Source: Sporomusa sphaeroides DSM 2875
GTDB taxonomy: Bacteria; Bacillota; Negativicutes; Sporomusales; Sporomusaceae
Reading direction: 5' to 3'
Assembly (NCBI RefSeq): GCF_001941975.2
Contig: NZ_CP146991.1
Span: forward strand, 4,213,001 to 4,277,000
DNA: 64,000 nucleotides
A program made the position numbers and the translations under genes. The notes below the pieces were generated by a model. That model did not search any database. It was given only the letters and a program-made list of their open reading frames with translations, and had not been told where the DNA came from. Below are positions 28,709 to 38,200 of the stretch, piece after piece (the first letter of the stretch is position 1; each line of letters starts with the position of its first letter).

Positions 28709-29478
28709 CAGCACTCCTCCAAAAACCCGGTTAACGGACTGGATGCCTCTGCCCGGCCATCCAAAACACGTCCCAAACCGGCCAGATAAGCCGCCCTGCC
28801 GGCCTCAACAGCCTGTTTGAAAGCTCTGGCCATTTGGGCCACATCGCCGGCAGTTGCGATAGCCGTATTGCACATCACGGCAGCCACGCCCATTTCCATG
28901 GCCTCGCACGCCTGGGACGGCCGGCCGATTCCGGCATCAACAATGATGGGCAGATCGATCTCCTCCACCAGAATCCGGATAAACTCTTTGGTGCACAACC
29001 CCTTGTTGCTGCCGATCGGCGCCCCCAGCGGCATAACCGATACCGCCCCTGCATTAACTAAATCCCGGGCCGCATTCAGATCCGGATACATATAGGGCAT
29101 AACCAGGAAGCCCTCTTTGGCCAGAATCTCCGTAGCCTTCACGGTTTCGTAGTTATCTGGCAGCAGGTATTTCGAATCATGGATGACCTCCAGTTTGATA
29201 AAGCTGCCACAGCCTATTTCACGTGCCAGTCTGGCAATCCGGACAGCTTCCTCTGCATTTCTGGCACCCGATGTATTGGGTAAAATCGTGATTCCTTCCG
29301 GGATATACTCCAGAATATTCTCCTCACCGCCAACATTGGCGCGCCGCAAAGCCAGGGTCACCATTTCCACTTCACCGTGTTTTATCACCGCCTGGGTCAT
29401 TGCCAGCGAAAACTTACCTGAGCCTAAAATCAACCGGGACTGAAATTCATGTCCCCCAAGCACCAACCGATCGTTCAT
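28708..29478 (-). CDS. thiG: Thiazole synthase ThiG
   Basis: 256 residues, usual size. Schiff-base lysine in [11 protein letters not shown], phosphate loops [11 protein letters not shown] and [10 protein letters not shown]. Condenses DXP, dehydroglycine and ThiS thiocarboxylate to thiazole phosphate. ATG 29478 lies downstream of AGGAGGAAGG. Confidence 0.95.
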   Translation of the reverse strand: MNDRLVLGGHEFQSRLILGSGKFSLAMTQAVIKHGEVEMVTLALRRANVGGEENILEYIPEGITILPNTSGARNAEEAVRIARLAREIGCGSFIKLEVIHDSKYLLPDNYETVKATEILAKEGFLVMPYMYPDLNAARDLVNAGAVSVMPLGAPIGSNKGLCTKEFIRILVEEIDLPIIVDAGIGRPSQACEAMEMGVAAVMCNTAIATAGDVAQMARAFKQAVEAGRAAYLAGLGRVLDGRAEASSPLTGFLEEC

Positions 29479-29527
29479 GGAAAACACCTTCCTCCTCTTT
29501 TTTCTTTTCTGTTAACAACTTTAAAAT

Positions 29528-29722
29528 TTAACCACCGCCTACAAAGCTGACGACTTCCAAGCTATCTTCATCCGTAAGCCGGGTAGTCTCATACTCTGCT
29601 CTGGCGACAATCACCCCGTTAAGCTCCACCGCAATCGTTTTGCCATCAAATCTCTCTGCCAGTAAAAACTCGGCTAAGGTCTGATCTTGTTTTAGCAGAA
29701 CTGTCCTGCCATTTAATTTCAT
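29528..29722 (-). CDS. thiS: Sulfur carrier protein ThiS
   Basis: 64 residues ending in the required Gly-Gly (VSFVGGG). Ubiquitin-like fold, start MKLNGRTV at 29722 with GGGAGAG upstream. It heads thiS-thiG-thiH-tenI. The adenylating enzyme ThiF is not in the window. Confidence 0.92.
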   Translation of the reverse strand: MKLNGRTVLLKQDQTLAEFLLAERFDGKTIAVELNGVIVARAEYETTRLTDEDSLEVVSFVGGG

Positions 29723-29804
29723 TGCTTTCTCTCCCTTCGAGCGCACTCCCCACAACTTTCACCAGCACTGAGGCGCGCAAAACATCTATTCTGTGAAACA
29801 AAAA

Positions 29805-29856
29805 AAGCACAAAATGAGACTGACACCCTTTTGGTGGTGTCCCCCATTTTGTGCTT
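29805..29856 (-). terminator. Strong hairpin upstream of thiS (terminator or REP-like)
   Basis: Perfect arms AAGCACAAAATG (29805-29816) and CATTTTGTGCTT (29845-29856), inner GACACC/GGTGTC, then seven T on the minus strand. It separates the YjdM gene from thiS and could end transcription or attenuate it. I could not find TPP-riboswitch sequences near it. The GACAC content resembles the REP-like elements elsewhere. Confidence 0.65.
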
Positions 29857-29963
29857 CTTTCATTTTCTTCCAGTATACCATATTGTCCACTGCAAAGCAA
29901 GCAAAGACAGCCGTTTGCTACCCTTGCAGCCAGCAGCAACCACTACGCAGGAATCCCCGGATA

Positions 29964-30305
29964 TTATGCCTTTTTAACAAATTCGGATTTTAACTTCATC
30001 GCCCCAAAACCGTCAATGTGACAATCAATATCATGGTCGCCTTCGACTAAACGGATATTTTTTACTTTTGTTCCTATTTTTACGGCCGATGAACTGCCTT
30101 TTACCTTGAGGTCTTTGATTACCGTTACAGAATCGCCATCCTGCAAAACATTCCCATTGGCATCTCTGACAACCTTTTTGCCTTCATTATTTTCACTTTC
30201 CGCCCCTGCTGCCCACTCATGGGCGCATTCCGGGCAAACCAGCAGACTTCCGTCTTCATAGGTGTATTCTGAATTGCATTTTGGGCAATTAGGCAAATCA
30301 TTCAT
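29964..30305 (-). CDS. yjdM: YjdM/PhnA-like zinc-ribbon protein
   Basis: 113 residues starting [20 protein letters not shown] with CPECAHEW, the zinc ribbon, then the KOW/SH3-like PhnA domain ([21 protein letters not shown]). Once called phnA for its location in E. coli, its role is not phosphonate cleavage. The start at 30305 fits the family; upstream in-frame ATGs lack a ribosome site. Confidence 0.9.
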   Translation of the reverse strand: MNDLPNCPKCNSEYTYEDGSLLVCPECAHEWAAGAESENNEGKKVVRDANGNVLQDGDSVTVIKDLKVKGSSSAVKIGTKVKNIRLVEGDHDIDCHIDGFGAMKLKSEFVKKA

Positions 30306-30384
30306 ATTTTCATTTTCTCCCATCATTATTATTAATTTCATATACTACCACAGTTTTCACATATTGACAAACCCTATACCTTTT

Positions 30385-31266
30385 TTACTCAGGCTGGAGG
30401 TCTTGCAACAAAGCCAGGAAATGCCTGCTGCTGGCAGATAAATTGCGATTCCGGACCCAGACAATTACCGTTTGCGTTGATACACTGGGTTCGACAATGG
30501 TTTTATAAATCAGCTCCGCATCGGAACTTAACACCTCGGTCGATTTAGGAACCAACGCCATGCCAATCCCCAGTTTAACCCAAAGTATGTTGAGTAAAAT
30601 TCCGTCACAGAGACATACGATATTCGGTGCAAACCCGGCTTTTTCGCACCATTCTTCAACCATGGCCTGCCATCTTCGCGGAATAATCAAGGGCTGACCG
30701 GCAAGCTCAGCCAGCCGGATAACTTCAGGATCTTCGCCGCATTGGCAGCCATCCCGTTTCATGGCAATCATTAACGGCTCGTCAGGCAGGGTAATGGATT
30801 CATAAATCTCCGAATCAAACGGAGCCCGGATAATACCGATCTCAATAACCCGATTGTCCAATAGTTCTAAAATTCGATAGCCATCACCCTCCCATAATTG
30901 GAAGGTAACATCAGGGTATAAATCATGGAACCGGGAAAGCAAATTAGGCAGCAAGGTGGCCCCTGACGTAGTCACCGTCCCGATCGACAGGGTCCCGGCC
31001 AGGTTTGAATTCAATTCCGTAATTTCTTTAACCGTACCATCAACAAGCCCGAGTATTTGTTCTGCCCGCTCCCGCAACAGCTGCCCTGCCTCTGTAAGCC
31101 GTATCCTGCGGCTGCCGCGCTCAAACAATTGCACCCCGAGCTGTTCTTCCAATTGTTTCATTTGCTTGCTCAGGGGCGGTTGGGCGATATTAAGCCGTTT
31201 AGCGGCATTACTGATATTGCCTGCCTCCACAATGGCATAAAAGTTCCTCATGTCCCGAATATCCAT
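30385..31266 (-). CDS. LysR family transcriptional regulator
   Basis: 293 residues. N-terminal winged helix (MRNFYAIVEAGNISNAAKRL, PPLSKQMKQLEEQLGVQLFERG) and a periplasmic-binding-protein type effector domain from about residue 90. Divergent from an EamA transporter and FrhB-like gene, which it probably controls from the shared 168-base region. ATG 31266 follows AAGGGGTG. Confidence 0.92.
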   Translation of the reverse strand: MDIRDMRNFYAIVEAGNISNAAKRLNIAQPPLSKQMKQLEEQLGVQLFERGSRRIRLTEAGQLLRERAEQILGLVDGTVKEITELNSNLAGTLSIGTVTTSGATLLPNLLSRFHDLYPDVTFQLWEGDGYRILELLDNRVIEIGIIRAPFDSEIYESITLPDEPLMIAMKRDGCQCGEDPEVIRLAELAGQPLIIPRRWQAMVEEWCEKAGFAPNIVCLCDGILLNILWVKLGIGMALVPKSTEVLSSDAELIYKTIVEPSVSTQTVIVWVRNRNLSASSRHFLALLQDLQPE

Positions 31267-31293
31267 TTACACACCCCTTACTATATTTTTTTG

Positions 31294-31348
31294 GTATATA
31301 ATACATATATTTTTAATAGTTTTATCATACCTTTTAGTATGCTATAAT
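31294..31348. promoter_or_regulatory. Divergent LysR/transporter control region
   Basis: On the plus strand an extended -10 TGCTATAAT (TATAAT at 31343-31348) serves the transporter. Just upstream is CATAC-N6-GTATG (31326-31341), of LysR-box size, and a second short palindrome GTAT-ATA-ATAC at 31294-31304 near the LysR start. No good -35 is visible, as expected for an activated promoter. Confidence 0.55.
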
Positions 31349-31434
31349 TGCAATAATTAATCGGACGAATAAATATTTTAGCGCAATACCGTATTCTACT
31401 CTCCGGAACACGGTTAACGATTGGGGACTTTGTA

Positions 31435-32433
31435 ATGAGTAGCTCAACTGCTGTTTCAAAACAAGTAAATAACCACGATATACCGGCGGCCAAGCCTTCT
31501 CTTTGGAAAAAGCTTGGCAACATCCACCTGCTGTTACTAACGGTGACTATATTCTGGGGAACCTCCTATGTGGCTGCCAAAATCGGCATGCACGAGCTGC
31601 TGCCTTTAAACCTGGCGATCGTCCGCTTTGTGATCGCGGCGGTATTGTTCGGTCTTATTCTGCTGGTAAAGAAGGGCAGTTCCCGGCTGGATACCAAAGA
31701 CCTGCCCCAGTTTTGCTTTCTTGGTTTTTTCGCCATTACGCTCTATTTCCACATTCAATATACGGGACTGTTGTATACAACCAGTACCAATGCCGGTCTT
31801 ATCATGGCAACCGCCCCCGCCTTTGCCGCTTTATTCTGCCTGTTTACCAAAAAAGAAACCATAACGAAGTGCAGCCTCTTAGGAATCAGTATTGCCTTTT
31901 TGGGCGTGTTATTAGTAATAACCCAGGGGCAAATCAGCGGCCTGTTCCAGCAGCGGACATTTTTAGGCGATAGCCTGATTCTCTTAAATGCGCTCATGTG
32001 GGCCTGGTTTACACTCAAGAGCAAAACCGTGTTAGAAAAATACAATCCCTTTGTCGCCATGGCCTATGTCCACATATTCGGCGCCATATTCTTACTGCCG
32101 TTTGCCTTTGTGCCAAGTGTATTTGCCGAAAAAACCTTATGGCAGCAGCTGCCGGCAATCAGCGCCACTACCCTGCTGGCTGCCGTCTATCTGGCTGTGT
32201 TTTGTTCAGTCTATTCCTACTTTGTCTGGTATGTGGGGATCGCCAAAATCGGTGCGGTAAAAACGGCAACCTACAGTTATTTTAATCCGCTGATGGCTAC
32301 ACTGGCAGGCGTAGCTGTGTATGGCGACCTGTTGACCATCTACACCGGGTTAGGCGGCTTATTAGCCATTGCCGGTGTCTATATTACCAATCAAAAAAAG
32401 GCTGACCGCTCTCCCGGCTGCCAGCAAAATTGA
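31435..32433 (+). CDS. EamA/DMT family transporter
   Basis: 332 residues with ten predicted transmembrane helices in two EamA repeats (TIFWGTSYVAAKIG at the first, VYSYFVWYVGIAKIGAVKTATYSYFNPL near the second). Likely exports a metabolite or amino acid. Start ATG 31435 has a weak GGGGA box. Overlaps its partner's ribosome site; forms a two-gene operon with the FrhB-like protein. Confidence 0.88.
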   Translation: MSSSTAVSKQVNNHDIPAAKPSLWKKLGNIHLLLLTVTIFWGTSYVAAKIGMHELLPLNLAIVRFVIAAVLFGLILLVKKGSSRLDTKDLPQFCFLGFFAITLYFHIQYTGLLYTTSTNAGLIMATAPAFAALFCLFTKKETITKCSLLGISIAFLGVLLVITQGQISGLFQQRTFLGDSLILLNALMWAWFTLKSKTVLEKYNPFVAMAYVHIFGAIFLLPFAFVPSVFAEKTLWQQLPAISATTLLAAVYLAVFCSVYSYFVWYVGIAKIGAVKTATYSYFNPLMATLAGVAVYGDLLTIYTGLGGLLAIAGVYITNQKKADRSPGCQQN

Positions 32434-32444
32434 GGAGGTATTTC

Positions 32445-33563
32445 ATGAACTCTGTATTTACCGGCAAAGAAAACTGCTGCGGCTGCAGTGCCTGTCAGCA
32501 AATCTGTCCCGGCAGCGCCATTGCCATGGAGCCGGATAAGGAAGGCTTTTTATATCCTGTCATCAATCAGGCTGCATGTATTGATTGTGAGCAATGTGTT
32601 CAGGTTTGTCCACTGATAAAAGAAGGGAATGCCAAGGAACCGGTCTTCTCGAACGTATATGCCGCCAAACATAAAGCCGACGACGTAAAAATGACCTCTA
32701 CCTCCGGCGGGGCATTTACCGCTCTGTCGGATTATATTCTCAAACAAAATGGCGTGGTCTACGGCGTTGATTTTGAGGAAAACTTCAAAATATGCCATAA
32801 AAAGGCCCGCAATGCCCAAGAGCGCGACCGCTTCAAAATTTCCAAATATGCGCAAAGCGATTTGAAAGATACCTTTGCCGACATTGAAACCGATCTTAGC
32901 CACGGAACACCGGTATTATTTACAGGAACACCCTGTCAGACAGCAGGGTTGCGCAGCTTTATCGGCGACCACCCGGCGGCGAAAAACCTGTATGTCTGTG
33001 ATATCATTTGTTATGGTATTCCCAGTCCGCTGATATGGCAGGAATATCTCCGGCATTTAGAGGTTAAATACGGTAATAAAATTGAGAGCGTGCATTTCCG
33101 CAGCAAGGTGTTTGCCTGGAACCGCCCCAATAGCAACAGGAATTTTATGTGTACTACGAAAAACTGTCCTCAGCCGCATGTGGAGGATGATTACTATACC
33201 CTGTACTTTTCCGCCCGCACCATCATGCGGCCATCCTGTTCCCAATGCAGATTTACCGACAGCAGACGGGCCTCCGATATCACCATCGCCGATTATTGGG
33301 GCATTGAAAAATATATGCCGGAATTTATGGACAGCAAGGGCGTATCCCTGATTTTAATAAATTCCGCCAAAGGAAAAATGCTGTTCGAACAGGTTAAACA
33401 GGATCTTGATTATGCAGAGCGGCCGGCAGCAGAATGCTTAGCCGAACAGCAGCGTCTCCGCGAGCCTGTCAAATTCCCCGAAAACCGCAGCCAGTTCTGG
33501 GAGGATTATTATACTCACGGCTTCCCTTATCTGATTGACAAGTATGTAAATAACATTGACTGA
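32445..33563 (+). CDS. Coenzyme F420 hydrogenase beta-subunit (FrhB)-like Fe-S protein
   Basis: 372 residues. Two ferredoxin motifs at the N-terminus (CCGCSACQQICP, CIDCEQCVQVCP), then the FrhB/FdhB N- and C-terminal domains with STSGGAFTALSDY, TPCQTAGLRSF and CSQCRF. Such proteins transfer electrons between flavin or F420 and Fe-S carriers and also occur in polysaccharide loci. GAGGAGG six bases before ATG 32445 fixes the start. The substrate is unknown. Confidence 0.85.
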   Translation: MNSVFTGKENCCGCSACQQICPGSAIAMEPDKEGFLYPVINQAACIDCEQCVQVCPLIKEGNAKEPVFSNVYAAKHKADDVKMTSTSGGAFTALSDYILKQNGVVYGVDFEENFKICHKKARNAQERDRFKISKYAQSDLKDTFADIETDLSHGTPVLFTGTPCQTAGLRSFIGDHPAAKNLYVCDIICYGIPSPLIWQEYLRHLEVKYGNKIESVHFRSKVFAWNRPNSNRNFMCTTKNCPQPHVEDDYYTLYFSARTIMRPSCSQCRFTDSRRASDITIADYWGIEKYMPEFMDSKGVSLILINSAKGKMLFEQVKQDLDYAERPAAECLAEQQRLREPVKFPENRSQFWEDYYTHGFPYLIDKYVNNID

Positions 33564-33570
33564 CAAGCAC

Positions 33571-33604
33571 AAAGACTCATTGACAGTAGTCAATGAGTCT
33601 TTTA
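33571..33604 (+). terminator. Terminator of the transporter/FrhB operon
   Basis: AAAGACTCATTGAC / GTCAATGAGTCTTT perfect arms, then T residues. Confidence 0.9.
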
Positions 33605-33669
33605 CTGTTTTAACTGCGTCCGCAAAGCAATCACTATATGCGATTATAATTGGTTGTCCCGTACTGTAA

Positions 33670-35082
33670 TTATTTCTTTCTGCCGGCAACGATCTTCGCC
33701 CGTATTGCCTGGCGCCTTTCCTCGTCTTCGCGGATGAGTCTCTGCCGTTCGAACAGGGCCCGTACTGAAGCGGAGGCAAAGGCCGGGGCCTGATAACCGC
33801 GCTTGGTCAGCGGCATGTCGGTTGTAGCAGTCGGGTCTTCCCCGTACAGCGTGACTGAATTGAGATAGTAGGTATTGCCCGGACCGTTGATTTCATAGGC
33901 GGCTTTGGTCTGAAGGAGGGTAAGCGCCTCACCGTTGTTCACCTCCTGGGCACACAGGTCGACATACAGGCCCCTGGCCAGCCAGATGCGGTTGTTGTCA
34001 TTGGCCAGTACGGCAAAGACCGCCCCCTGATTGGGGAAATACGTCGGAAAGAACCAGACCCCTGTCAAATAATCAGGCTCAACATTACCGGCGGGAAACT
34101 GGAGTACCTGACCGTTAAGCTCGTTATAATTCGGGTCGAAGTACCCGGCCAATACATAGGCGTTGCCGTCATTCGTAAAGGTGATATCCCGCAATTCCGG
34201 CCCTTCGCCCAAAACCGGTGTCAGATCAGTGGCCATAAACGCCGTCGCAAATGTTAGCCCGGTGGGATCACCGGTATCGGCAAGATCAATAACATCCAGC
34301 TTGGAGCCCGGGTTGGGCACGCCGCCACCCTGCTTGCCGCCGATACTGCAGACATACAGCTTATTGCCATACCGCTCCAGCGTAAAGGCATTGCGCCCCA
34401 GATTGAGGTTGTAATCCACCGTCGACACCTGTTGGGTTCTTCTGGTCTCGCTAAAGGTTACCAGGTCGATCTCCACTACCGTGCTTTCCTTGTAGTTCGG
34501 GTTGACAGCCCATAAATCATCGACGGTAATAAACAGTCCGTAAAGCTTGTTGACGGCAATATCGGCGTTCAGCGCCACCCCGTAGCTTTTGTCGGCGGGA
34601 TAGGACGGATTGGCAAAGGTATAGGCCGCAGTCTCCACATAGGGCGAACTGCCGGTCATCGAGATTTTCGCGATTTTGGCATTGTCAAAATCAATAGCGT
34701 ACAGGAATCCCCCGCCCACGACGGCACCGTAGACATTCAGAATGCTCGGCCAGTCTGCCGGCTGATTGACGGTATGACTGACCGCCCAGGTTTTGGCGTC
34801 GCGGATTTCAATAACAGGGGGTAATACATTGATCTTTCCACCTACTACGCGTTCATATCGTGACTGAAACAGCAGTATCTTGTTATCGGCGCTGCCGTCC
34901 TTAAACCAGTAGCTCCTGGTATCACCGCTCATACCTGTGGCTTTGTTGCCTTCCACACCGATGGCGGTGGTTTCGTCCCTGAGGATACCGGCTCTGCCGA
35001 ACCCCTCTTTAAAATTGTTCGTTTTAGTCCCCCAGCCATAGGTTTGATCCACCGTAGTCACCGCAAGCCTTGTTCCTGCCAT
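33670..35082 (-). CDS. Putative beta-propeller protein downstream of the corrinoid receptor
   Basis: 470 residues that I do not recognise as a named family. The sequence shows repeated strand-rich units with aromatic and glycine turns (GGGFLYAIDFDNAKIAKI, GNKLYVCSIGG, GNAYVLAGYFD, NNRIWLARGLY) like a beta-propeller, and a basic, charged helix at the C-terminus (about 440-470). It has no N-terminal signal peptide despite a very strong ribosome site (AAAGGAGG, eight bases before ATG 35082). It lies 167 bases after the riboswitch-controlled receptor gene in the same direction with no terminator between. Some corrinoid uptake systems (BtuG in Bacteroidetes) use a surface beta-propeller that hands B12 to the receptor; that analogy is inference. 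Confidence 0.6.
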   Translation of the reverse strand: MAGTRLAVTTVDQTYGWGTKTNNFKEGFGRAGILRDETTAIGVEGNKATGMSGDTRSYWFKDGSADNKILLFQSRYERVVGGKINVLPPVIEIRDAKTWAVSHTVNQPADWPSILNVYGAVVGGGFLYAIDFDNAKIAKISMTGSSPYVETAAYTFANPSYPADKSYGVALNADIAVNKLYGLFITVDDLWAVNPNYKESTVVEIDLVTFSETRRTQQVSTVDYNLNLGRNAFTLERYGNKLYVCSIGGKQGGGVPNPGSKLDVIDLADTGDPTGLTFATAFMATDLTPVLGEGPELRDITFTNDGNAYVLAGYFDPNYNELNGQVLQFPAGNVEPDYLTGVWFFPTYFPNQGAVFAVLANDNNRIWLARGLYVDLCAQEVNNGEALTLLQTKAAYEINGPGNTYYLNSVTLYGEDPTATTDMPLTKRGYQAPAFASASVRALFERQRLIREDEERRQAIRAKIVAGRKK

Positions 35083-35105
35083 GTAATAAACCTCCTTTAC
35101 CTGTT

Positions 35106-35159
35106 TTAACTCAGAAGTAAACCACTTGTCTGCACCGGTAATATCCTGCCTACCGGCAT
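35106..35159 (-). CDS. Possible 17-codon leader peptide
   Basis: An ATG at 35159 follows GAAAGGAGG by nine bases and opens 17 codons (MPVGRILPVQTSGLLLS) ending at 35106, 23 bases before the propeller gene start. The strong ribosome site is real; whether a peptide is made for its own sake or for translational coupling is unknown. Confidence 0.35.
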   Translation of the reverse strand: MPVGRILPVQTSGLLLS

Positions 35160-35249
35160 AGGCACTCGCCTCCTTTCGCTAACCAGATTGCGATCAATAC
35201 CGCCCGGCCGTTAAGAAAGCCGACCGTAGAAGAATTGCGCAGTCATTTG

Positions 35250-38200
35250 TTAAAAGAGATATTGCATCGTCAGATAATAGGTCCTGCCCTGCAAGGGATA
35301 ATAGATACTCTCACCCTTGCCAAGACTGGTGGAATCACTGGCTGTTTGAATATAATCGCGCACGATTTCCGGTCCCTGATTAAAAAGATCATTTATGCCG
35401 GCATTCAGTTTGACCCGGCTGTTGACCGCATACCTGGCCCCCAGATTAGTCAGCCCGTACGGCTCCTGCCATTCACCATACCCTCTGCGGTCCACCCCGA
35501 TCGGCGTTTTGCCGGAGTAGTGATGTTCGGTGAACACCGACAGACGGTCGCCGGGGAAGCGGTAGGTCAGGCGGGCATTGCCCTCCCATTCCGGGATATA
35601 GGAATAGGGCGAGCCTATCCTGTACGGCGCAGGATTGGGAGCGCCAATCAGCGCCAGCGAGTCGCGATATCCCAGAATTTCGGTCCGGGTCCAGGTTGCA
35701 GCCAAAGTAAGATCCCAGCGAGCCCACTTGAAACGGCTCTCCAGCTCCACGCCGCTGGCCTTGCCGTCGCCGCCGTTGTTGTAATAGGAAATGCCGGTGG
35801 GTGTGACATTGAGCAGCATCAGGTCATTGGTACGGTTGGAAAAATAGGTCAGCGTGACATCGGCCTGTGACCCCAGCGCCCGCCCCTGCCAGGTAACGCC
35901 GGCGTCCCAGTTCAGGCCGTGCTCAAAGTCCGGCGGCGGGAACTGGTCCGGCGTCGGCCGGAGCGAACCGCCGTCGCCGAAGATTTCATAGAAGTTAGGG
36001 AAACGGTGGAAGGTGCCCCAGCTGCCGCGCACTGTCCAGTGGTCGTCAAATTTCTTCTTTGCACCGATACCGAAAGAGTATTTCCAGGCATCCTTGCCGT
36101 CTTCCTTATAAGCCGTCATGTCCAGCTTATCCATTTTAAAGACCGGCGTCAGCTGGAAGGTGCCGGAGCGGTTGAGCTGCATGGTATCCTGCAGTTGCAG
36201 GCGCCAGCGGTCAATCTGATAATATTCCAGCCATTTATAAGCGCCGATGGAAGTATCCCGGCCACTGCCGGTGCTGTTGCCCGGGTCTTCCTTATACTTG
36301 GCCAGCCCGGACAGCTCGGTATCCATCCGCTCACGGGAATAGCCGGCATACAGTTCTAAGAGATGGCTGTCGCCCAGCTTCCAGGCGGCGTCCAGGGACC
36401 CGCCGAGCCGTTTGCTCCGGAGGCTGCTCCAGGCCTGGCCGGGATAATAGGCCCGGCCGATAATCTCCTGCAAGCCGCTGCGCCACTCTTTATCAGAATC
36501 CCGCCAGTCGACCTGCCAGCCCCACTCCAGATTGCCGGCCTGCTGCCGCCGGCCCACCGACAGGTCGGTCTGCCGTATCTCCTGGTAGGGAGGGTGCGCA
36601 CGATTCAGCCGGTATTCATTGTCAAGATCACTGTCTTCGCTGCCGGCATACCCGGCAAAATGCCGGAACTGGTCTTTAACAGCCAGCTTGACCTGCCAGT
36701 GGTCGTCCTGCCATTTGAGCAGCCCGTCGGTCAGGTGATAATCATTGTTGCGCCGGGTCCGCCGGTCGGCTGTCAGCGGCCCTGAGCCGTACATGGTATT
36801 AGGATGATAGCGGTTGGTATAGCTGAAATCGCCGTCGCTCTGGTCGCGGTTGACAGCCAGAAGCAGGCTGCCCTCACCGAGCGGGGCCGACATCTCCAGG
36901 CTGCCCTTATAGCCGCCGAAGGAACGCAGGCCGGCCGCTAGCGAGCCGCCGCTCTTGCCGGGCTTTTTGGTGACAATGTTGATGACGCCGCCCATCGGCG
37001 CACCGGCGAAACGGGCCGGGACGTAGCCGCGGTAGACTTCGATGCGGGCAACATTGTCCATCGGGATGGCCGACAGGTCAACACCGGTTTCCGAGGTCAG
37101 GTTCAGTTCCACGCCGTCCAGATAGATGCCGACCTGGGCGGCCGTACTGCCCCGGACCCGGGCAATGCTGTAATTGCTGGTGCCCCGGACCTTCTGGATG
37201 TGGACGCCGGGCACGGTTTCGAGGTAATCAGGCAGCGTCTTCTGCTCTCCCTGGAAATCGTCCGGCCGGATGACCGACACGGTGCCGGGCGAGAGGTCCT
37301 GTTCCCAGGCAGGGCGCGGCGCCTCGACCGTCACCGCCGCGAAGGTATAGGCTCCCGGTTCGGCAGGCTCAGCCACAGGTTCTATACTATCCGGTCTGGC
37401 AGGTGGCCAGCCGGTGTTCGGGGAAACCTTGTCTGCCGGTGCAACCGCCGGAGTACCAGGCAGCTGATTATTATTTACTCCAGCCTCGCCCCCGGGAGCC
37501 GGGGGCTGGTACTCAATAGCTCCGGACGCCTGGAGACTGCCGGCCGGCCGGCTGCTGCCGTCCCCGGCTGCAAGTGCCGTAACGGTTGCCGCCGCGACCG
37601 GCTGAAAATCGTCGGCGGCTTTGCCGGCCTTAGCCGGCAGTCCCCACTTCCAGGACAGGCCGCCATTGATCTGCCAGTCTTTGCGGACATCACCGCCGGT
37701 GGACTTGCTCACTTCCAAAAACGCCGTACTGTCGCGGGCGGTTTGCAGCCTGGCGCCAAGGTTAAATTCCAGCCAGGAGTCCCGGCTGGCGGCGGCCCGC
37801 AGGGTCTCACGGTCGCCGGAGAAACGGGCTTCCAGCTTGCTGCTGCCGAAATCATGCAGGGCGGTGACAGCGGCGTAAGCGTGGCCGCGGTGCTGTTCAT
37901 CGCCGAACGCCTTGCCCACGGTCACGCCCAGCCGGCCGACCACCGGCCTGTCTGAGGTCTGCCTGACCGCTAGCTGGTTAGGCAGTTCGTAGCTTACCCG
38001 GTCAATAATGCCGACTGCTAAACCGGCCTGAGGTTCATAATACCAGCCGCCGGGCAAGTTCCGGCGATAGCCGTACCGGGCGCTGATACCGCTGGCCCAG
38101 CTGCCATACTTGGCCGAGTTGGCGCTGTCGCTGTCATGAAACCGGTAGTCGTTTTCGATCTTCGTCATCCGGGCAGCGAGATCCAGATAGCGGCCGCTGT

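Noticed and set aside
29723-29963. TPP riboswitch upstream of thiS
   Set aside because: Looked for CTGAGA and the ACCTGATCTGGATAATGCC block on the minus strand; neither is present. Only a terminator-like hairpin is visible.
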